Assembly (NCBI GenBank): GCA_038246575.1
Contig: JBBRVU010000048.1
Location: 1-23,906 of the forward strand
Reading direction: 5' to 3'
DNA: 23,906 nt
Source: JACCUZ01 sp038246575
Lineage (GTDB): Bacteria; Actinomycetota; Actinomycetes; JACCUZ01
Positions within the stretch are counted from its first letter, which is position 1; every line of letters starts with the position of its first letter. The notes under the pieces were generated by a model, which was given only the letters and a program-made list of their open reading frames with translations, searched no databases and had not been told where the DNA came from. Shown here in pieces: positions 20,432 to 23,906 of this stretch. Made by a program: the position numbers and the translations under genes.

Positions 20432-21862
20432 ATGAGCGACGAGCAGCCCCCCGACGACGAGGCGCGGCGGCCGGACTCCGCCGACTCCCCGTGGTGGTCA
20501 GGCTCCGAACGCCAGGTCTGGTCCTCCCCACCCGAGGACCGCGAGCGGGACCTGGCAGCCGAGCCTGCGGGTCTGGGCTGGCCGACCTCGCCGTCCGAGT
20601 CGTCCTCGACGTCGGACTCGCCCGCGCCGTACGAGTCGTCGCCGACATCGCCCTCGGCGTCGTCCGCCGCCGGTGCCACCCAGGTCACCGAGCGGATCGA
20701 GGAGCCACGCGACCCCTGGGCGCTCACCGACACCCTCGGCACCGACGACGACCGCCCCAAGCGCTCGCGTGCCGGGGCGCTGGTCGCCCTGGCGGCGGTG
20801 CTCGCCCTGCTTGCCGGCCTGGCCGGAGGGGCCGTCGGCTACCTGCTGGCCGAGCGCGACGGGGGGACCCTGACCGTGGACGGTGCCAACCTCGGGTCTG
20901 CGCCCGCGCGCAGTGTCGACCGGCCCGCCGGCAGCGTCCCGGGCGTGGCCGCGGCGGTGCTGCCCAGCGTGGTCCAGATCAAGGTCCAGACCTCGGAGGG
21001 CCGGGCCACCGGCAGCGGGTTCGTCGTCGACGAGAACGGCCTGGTCGTGACCAACAACCACGTCGTCGACGGTGTGCAGGGCAAGGTGACGCTCACCTTC
21101 AACGACGGCAGCACGACCCAGGCCCAGGTCGTGGGCAAGTCCGCGAGCTACGACATCGCGGTGCTCCGCCTGAGCGCGAAGAACCTGCCGGCATTGGCGC
21201 TCGGCAACTCCGACGCCGTCGTCGTGGGCGACACCGTCGTGGCGATCGGGTCCCCACTGGGGCTGTCCGGGACGGTGACCAGCGGGATCGTGAGCGCCAA
21301 GGACCGCCCGGTGACCGCCGGTGGGGGTGGCGCAGGCGGGGACTCCGCGTACATCAACGCCATCCAGACCGACGCTGCCATCAACCCGGGCAACTCGGGT
21401 GGTCCGCTGGTCAACCTCGACGGTGAGGTGATCGGGGTCAACTCGGCCATCGCCACCATCGGTGGCTCACTCGGCGGCGAGAGCGGCAACATCGGCGTCG
21501 GCTTCGCGATCCCCATCAACCAGGTGCGCCGCACGGTGGAGCAGATCATCGACACCGGCAAGGCCGAGTTCCCGATCATCGGGGCGAGCCTGGACGGGCG
21601 CTACGACGGCGACGGCGCCCAGATCGCCACGGCACCGTCCAGCAACGGAACGCCGCCCATCGTGACGGGCGGCCCGGCCGACCAGGCCGGTCTGAAGGCT
21701 GGCGACGTCATCCTCGAGATCGACGGCAAGACGGTGGCGGGCAGCTCGGAGCTGATCGTGGCGATCCGCAGCCACCGGCCCGGCGACGTGGTCGACCTGA
21801 CGGTTCGGCGGGGCGGGCAGGACAAGCAGGTGAAGGTGACCCTCGGGTCCACCCAGGGGTGA
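20432..21862 (+). CDS. htrA: HtrA/DegP-like membrane-anchored serine protease
   Basis: The product is 476 aa. An acidic, Ser/Pro-rich cytoplasmic N-terminus (1-110) precedes one membrane helix (about 114-138). The trypsin-like protease domain follows with triad H210 (TNNHVVDG), D241 (YDIAVLRL) and S322 (GNSGGPLV). One PDZ domain (about 380-470) ends the protein (GGPADQAGLKAGDVILEIDGKTV). It degrades or refolds damaged envelope proteins. In mycobacteria HtrA-type proteases take part in SigE/RseA control. ATG 20432 is chosen over an upstream open frame because AGGAG (20423-20427) precedes it and the family-like sequence starts there. It follows the sigma operon after a 55-nt gap with a hairpin. 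tatB starts 12 nt after its stop. Confidence 0.95.
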   Translation: MSDEQPPDDEARRPDSADSPWWSGSERQVWSSPPEDRERDLAAEPAGLGWPTSPSESSSTSDSPAPYESSPTSPSASSAAGATQVTERIEEPRDPWALTDTLGTDDDRPKRSRAGALVALAAVLALLAGLAGGAVGYLLAERDGGTLTVDGANLGSAPARSVDRPAGSVPGVAAAVLPSVVQIKVQTSEGRATGSGFVVDENGLVVTNNHVVDGVQGKVTLTFNDGSTTQAQVVGKSASYDIAVLRLSAKNLPALALGNSDAVVVGDTVVAIGSPLGLSGTVTSGIVSAKDRPVTAGGGGAGGDSAYINAIQTDAAINPGNSGGPLVNLDGEVIGVNSAIATIGGSLGGESGNIGVGFAIPINQVRRTVEQIIDTGKAEFPIIGASLDGRYDGDGAQIATAPSSNGTPPIVTGGPADQAGLKAGDVILEIDGKTVAGSSELIVAIRSHRPGDVVDLTVRRGGQDKQVKVTLGSTQG

Positions 21863-21874
21863 GAGGATCGATGG

Positions 21875-22276
21875 ATGCTTGACGTCGGTCCCGGAGAGTT
21901 CATCGCGCTCGCTGTGATCGCGATGATCGTGCTGGGTCCGGAGAAGCTGCCGCGGTACGCCGCCGAGGCCGCCCGGATGTTGGCGCGGCTGCGAGGCATG
22001 GCCAGCACGGCTCGGGCGGACGTACGCCGGGAGCTGGGTCCCGAGTTCGACGACGTGCGGTTGTCGGACCTGAACCCGAAGTCGCTGGTCCGCCGCCACC
22101 TGCTCGACCCCATCGACATCGACGCGCTGGATGACGACGGGCCGGGCAACGGGTCCCGAGGGCAGAACGGGCGAGTCGGGAAGCCGGCCGCCCGACGCGG
22201 CCCCGGCGACCGGTCGGCCGGAGCAGCTCCCGGAGGGGCAGTGGCGCCTCCGCCGTTCGACCCGGACGCCACGTAG
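21875..22276 (+). CDS. tatB: Sec-independent protein translocase subunit TatB
   Basis: The product is 133 aa, close to the mycobacterial TatB (Rv1224, about 131 aa). MLDVGPGEFIALAVIAMIVLGPEKLP (1-26) is the single membrane helix and hinge of the TatA/B family; the E8 in the helix and GPEKLP at the hinge are typical. An amphipathic helix (YAAEAARMLARLRGMASTARADVRREL) and an acidic, then Pro/Gly-rich tail follow. TatB forms the twin-arginine signal receptor with TatC. The synteny sigE-rseA-htrA-tatB supports TatB over TatA. ATG 21875 has AGAGGA upstream. It ends 9 nt from the convergent mrp gene. Confidence 0.93.
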   Translation: MLDVGPGEFIALAVIAMIVLGPEKLPRYAAEAARMLARLRGMASTARADVRRELGPEFDDVRLSDLNPKSLVRRHLLDPIDIDALDDDGPGNGSRGQNGRVGKPAARRGPGDRSAGAAPGGAVAPPPFDPDAT

Positions 22277-22285
22277 CGTCCTGGC

Positions 22286-23428
22286 TCAGCGGCCCGCCGG
22301 GGTCAGGTTCAACGGCCGGCCGACCAGACCGCGGGCCCGCTTGCCCAGCCGGTCCGCCACGCTCTGCAGGGCCCGCGACGCCGGTGCGTCGGGGTTGCTC
22401 AGCACCAGTGGCACGCCGTTGTCGCCGCCTTCGCGCAACCGGGTGTCGATGGGGATCTCGCCCAGCAGCGGAACTGGAGCGCCGACCGACCGGCTGAGGC
22501 CCTCGGCAACCGCCTGGCCGCCACCGCTGCCGAAGACCTCGACACGCTCGTCGCAGTGCGGGCACGGCAGGAAGGACATGTTCTCGACCACGCCGACGAT
22601 CTGCTGGTGGGTCTGCAAGGCGATGGTGCCGGCCCGCTCGGCCACCTCGGCGGCGGCCTGCTGGGGGGTGGTGACCACGAGCAGCTCGGCCGGCGGCACG
22701 AGCTGGGCCACCGAGATGGCGATGTCCCCGGTTCCCGGCGGGAGGTCCATCAGCAGCACGTCGAGGTCGCCCCAGAAGACGTCGGCGAGGAACTGCTGCA
22801 GTGCGCGGTGCAGCATCGGCCCGCGCCAGACCACCGGCTGGTTGTTCGCGACGAACATCCCGATCGAGATGACCTTCACGCCGTGCGAGGACGGGGGCAT
22901 GATCATGTCCTCGACCTGGGTCGGTCGGCCCTCGACACCGAGCATCCGTGGGACAGAGTGCCCGTAGATGTCGGCGTCCACGACTCCGACCGACAGCCCG
23001 GAGCGGGCCATCGCCGCAGCGAGGTTCACCGTCACCGAGGACTTGCCCACGCCGCCCTTGCCGGATGCGACCGCGTAGACGCGGGTGAGCGAGCCGGGCT
23101 TGGCGAAGGGGATCTCCTTCTCCGCGACGCCAGACTCGGCCCGGAGGCGCTGCTGCATCTCCTGCCGTTGCTCGGCCGACATCACGTCGAGCTCGACGCG
23201 GACGTCGGTCACCCCGGCGAGGGACGACACGGCCTCGGTGACCCTGTTGATGATCGTCGGCTTCATCGGGCACCCGGCCACCGTGAGGTAGATGCCCACA
23301 GCGACGATGCCGGAGGGGTCGATGTCCACGGACTTGACCATGCCGAGGTCCGTGATCGGCTTGTGGATCTCGGGGTCGTCGACCGTTGCGAGGGCAGCCT
23401 GGACGGCTTCCAGCGTGGGGGTGGACAT
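22286..23428 (-). CDS. mrp: Mrp/NBP35-type iron-sulfur cluster carrier P-loop ATPase
   Basis: The product is 380 aa. The N-terminal MIP18/DUF59 domain (1-100) has DDPEIHKPITDLGMV and the cysteine in AGCP (C53). The ATPase domain has the deviant Walker A SGKGGVGKSS (122-131), VVDADIYGHSVPR (149-161), the conserved DLPPGTGD (228-235) and the CPHC pair C289/C292, which bridges an iron-sulfur cluster between subunits. ApbC/Mrp proteins deliver Fe-S clusters to apoproteins. ATG 23428 is chosen because a TAACAT -10-like hexamer lies 7 nt upstream and the DUF59 domain begins right after it, although the frame is open to 23569. It is divergent from a MarR gene. Confidence 0.96.
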   Translation of the reverse strand: MSTPTLEAVQAALATVDDPEIHKPITDLGMVKSVDIDPSGIVAVGIYLTVAGCPMKPTIINRVTEAVSSLAGVTDVRVELDVMSAEQRQEMQQRLRAESGVAEKEIPFAKPGSLTRVYAVASGKGGVGKSSVTVNLAAAMARSGLSVGVVDADIYGHSVPRMLGVEGRPTQVEDMIMPPSSHGVKVISIGMFVANNQPVVWRGPMLHRALQQFLADVFWGDLDVLLMDLPPGTGDIAISVAQLVPPAELLVVTTPQQAAAEVAERAGTIALQTHQQIVGVVENMSFLPCPHCDERVEVFGSGGGQAVAEGLSRSVGAPVPLLGEIPIDTRLREGGDNGVPLVLSNPDAPASRALQSVADRLGKRARGLVGRPLNLTPAGR

Positions 23429-23435
23429 GCCACCG

Positions 23436-23441
23436 ATGTTA
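23436..23441 (-). promoter_or_regulatory. TAACAT -10 hexamer, probably leaderless mrp start
   Basis: TAACAT on the minus strand is separated from ATG 23428 by exactly 7 nt (23429-23435), without a Shine-Dalgarno. Confidence 0.5.
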
Positions 23442-23478
23442 CGTCGCGGACGGATCGGCTCCGGTGGGGGTGCTCGCC

Positions 23479-23484
23479 TAGGAT
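23479..23484 (+). promoter_or_regulatory. TAGGAT -10 hexamer before the second MarR gene
   Basis: TAGGAT lies 8 nt before ATG 23493. No Shine-Dalgarno is visible, which suggests a leaderless start. Confidence 0.45.
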
Positions 23485-23492
23485 TCCGGACC

Positions 23493-23906
23493 ATGGCAGG
23501 GCACGGGCAGCTCACAGATGCGCAGATGCGGGCGTGGCGGCTCTTTCTCCGCGCGCACGCCCTGGTCACCCGTCGACTCGAGGCTGACCTCGCCGCGGAG
23601 CAGAAGCTGCCGCTCGCGTTCTACGACGTGCTGGTCCAGCTCGTGGAGTCGCCGGAGCGGAAACGGCGCATGTCGGAGCTGGCCGAGCGGGTGCTGCTCT
23701 CCCGCAGCGGGCTGACCCGTCTGGTCGACCGGATGGAGCGCGACGGCCTGGTCACCCGGGAGCCGTCCGAGGACGACGGTCGCGGGTTGTACGCCGTGCT
23801 GACCGCGGCCGGCTTCGACCGGCTCCGTGCGGCCACCCCCACCCACCTGCGCGGCGTCCACGACTACGCCGTCGGCGGTCTCAGCGACGCGCAGGCCGAC
23901 GAGCTG
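23493..23906 (+). CDS. MarR family transcriptional regulator (partial, C-terminus cut by window edge)
   Basis: 138 codons are open to the window end. The wHTH is at about residues 55-105: MSELAERVLLSRSGLTRLVDRMERDGLVTRE, followed by the wing SEDDGRGLYAVLTAAGFDRL. The N-terminal dimerisation helix (AWRLFLRAHALVTRRLEADL) resembles that of the other MarR protein in this window, and the two are clearly homologous but not close. Only the last dimerisation helix should be missing. It is divergent from mrp across 64 bp; I see no convincing palindrome there, so its target is unknown. Confidence 0.92.
   Translation, partial: MAGHGQLTDAQMRAWRLFLRAHALVTRRLEADLAAEQKLPLAFYDVLVQLVESPERKRRMSELAERVLLSRSGLTRLVDRMERDGLVTREPSEDDGRGLYAVLTAAGFDRLRAATPTHLRGVHDYAVGGLSDAQADEL

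Noticed and set aside
21900..23273. 457-aa minus-strand open frame
   Set aside because: Out-of-frame shadow of mrp and antisense to tatB; Arg/Gly/Pro-rich.
1..23906. CRISPR arrays, insertion sequences, phage genes, tRNA or rRNA
   Set aside because: No regularly spaced repeats, transposase or integrase motifs, or RNA-gene sequence were seen on reading both strands.

Overview
The window is chromosomal DNA from a high-GC Gram-positive bacterium of the phylum Actinomycetota. The signs are very high GC, frequent GTG starts, 4-nt stop/start overlaps, an actinobacterial-type DapD, a DUF3117 protein, FolP2, and a gene order that I recall closely follows the Mycobacterium tuberculosis Rv1201c-Rv1229c segment (dapD, dapE, LOG, folP2, DivIVA-domain protein, tagA, DUF3117, O-methyltransferase, sigE, rseA, htrA, tatB, mrp). 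I cannot place the genus. I see no insertion sequence, phage gene, tRNA, rRNA or CRISPR array. This is conserved core chromosome with some lineage-specific inserts.

Left part (1-9392): a GNAT protein cut by the window edge is divergent from a 7Fe ferredoxin-dapC pair. dapD follows on the opposite strand, with two tandem paralogous zinc-peptidase-like envelope proteins downstream of it. A double-domain VOC protein overlaps dapE. dapC, dapD and dapE are three succinylase-branch enzymes of diaminopimelate/lysine synthesis, so the block supplies peptidoglycan precursor, and the two M15-like proteins may act on the same polymer. Next come a VOC dioxygenase-like gene and a divergent MarR regulator with two matching operator-like palindromes between them, then two consecutive LOG-family genes.

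Middle part (9408-15609): a minus-strand group (folP2, an SDR, a small membrane protein); a plus-strand group (DivIVA-domain protein, SRPBCC protein, tag); a minus-strand group (PaaX-type regulator, PaaG-like hydratase/isomerase, SnoaL-like protein); and the 55-aa DUF3117 gene with a structured leader and a good terminator.

Right part (15706-23906): leucyl aminopeptidase pepA; a minus-strand O-methyltransferase that seems to start at ATC; then an envelope-stress operon sigE-rseA-rseB-like-htrA-tatB. Two tandem ECF-type promoters (GGAAC-N18-GTT) precede sigE. The RseB-like gene makes the operon resemble the proteobacterial rpoE-rseA-rseB module. mrp/apbC and a second MarR gene (cut by the edge) close the window.

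Two general traits stand out. At least six start codons are preceded at 7-8 nt by a TANNNT hexamer and lack a clear Shine-Dalgarno, the pattern of leaderless actinobacterial mRNAs. Convergent gene pairs end only 1-58 nt apart, mostly without a visible terminator.
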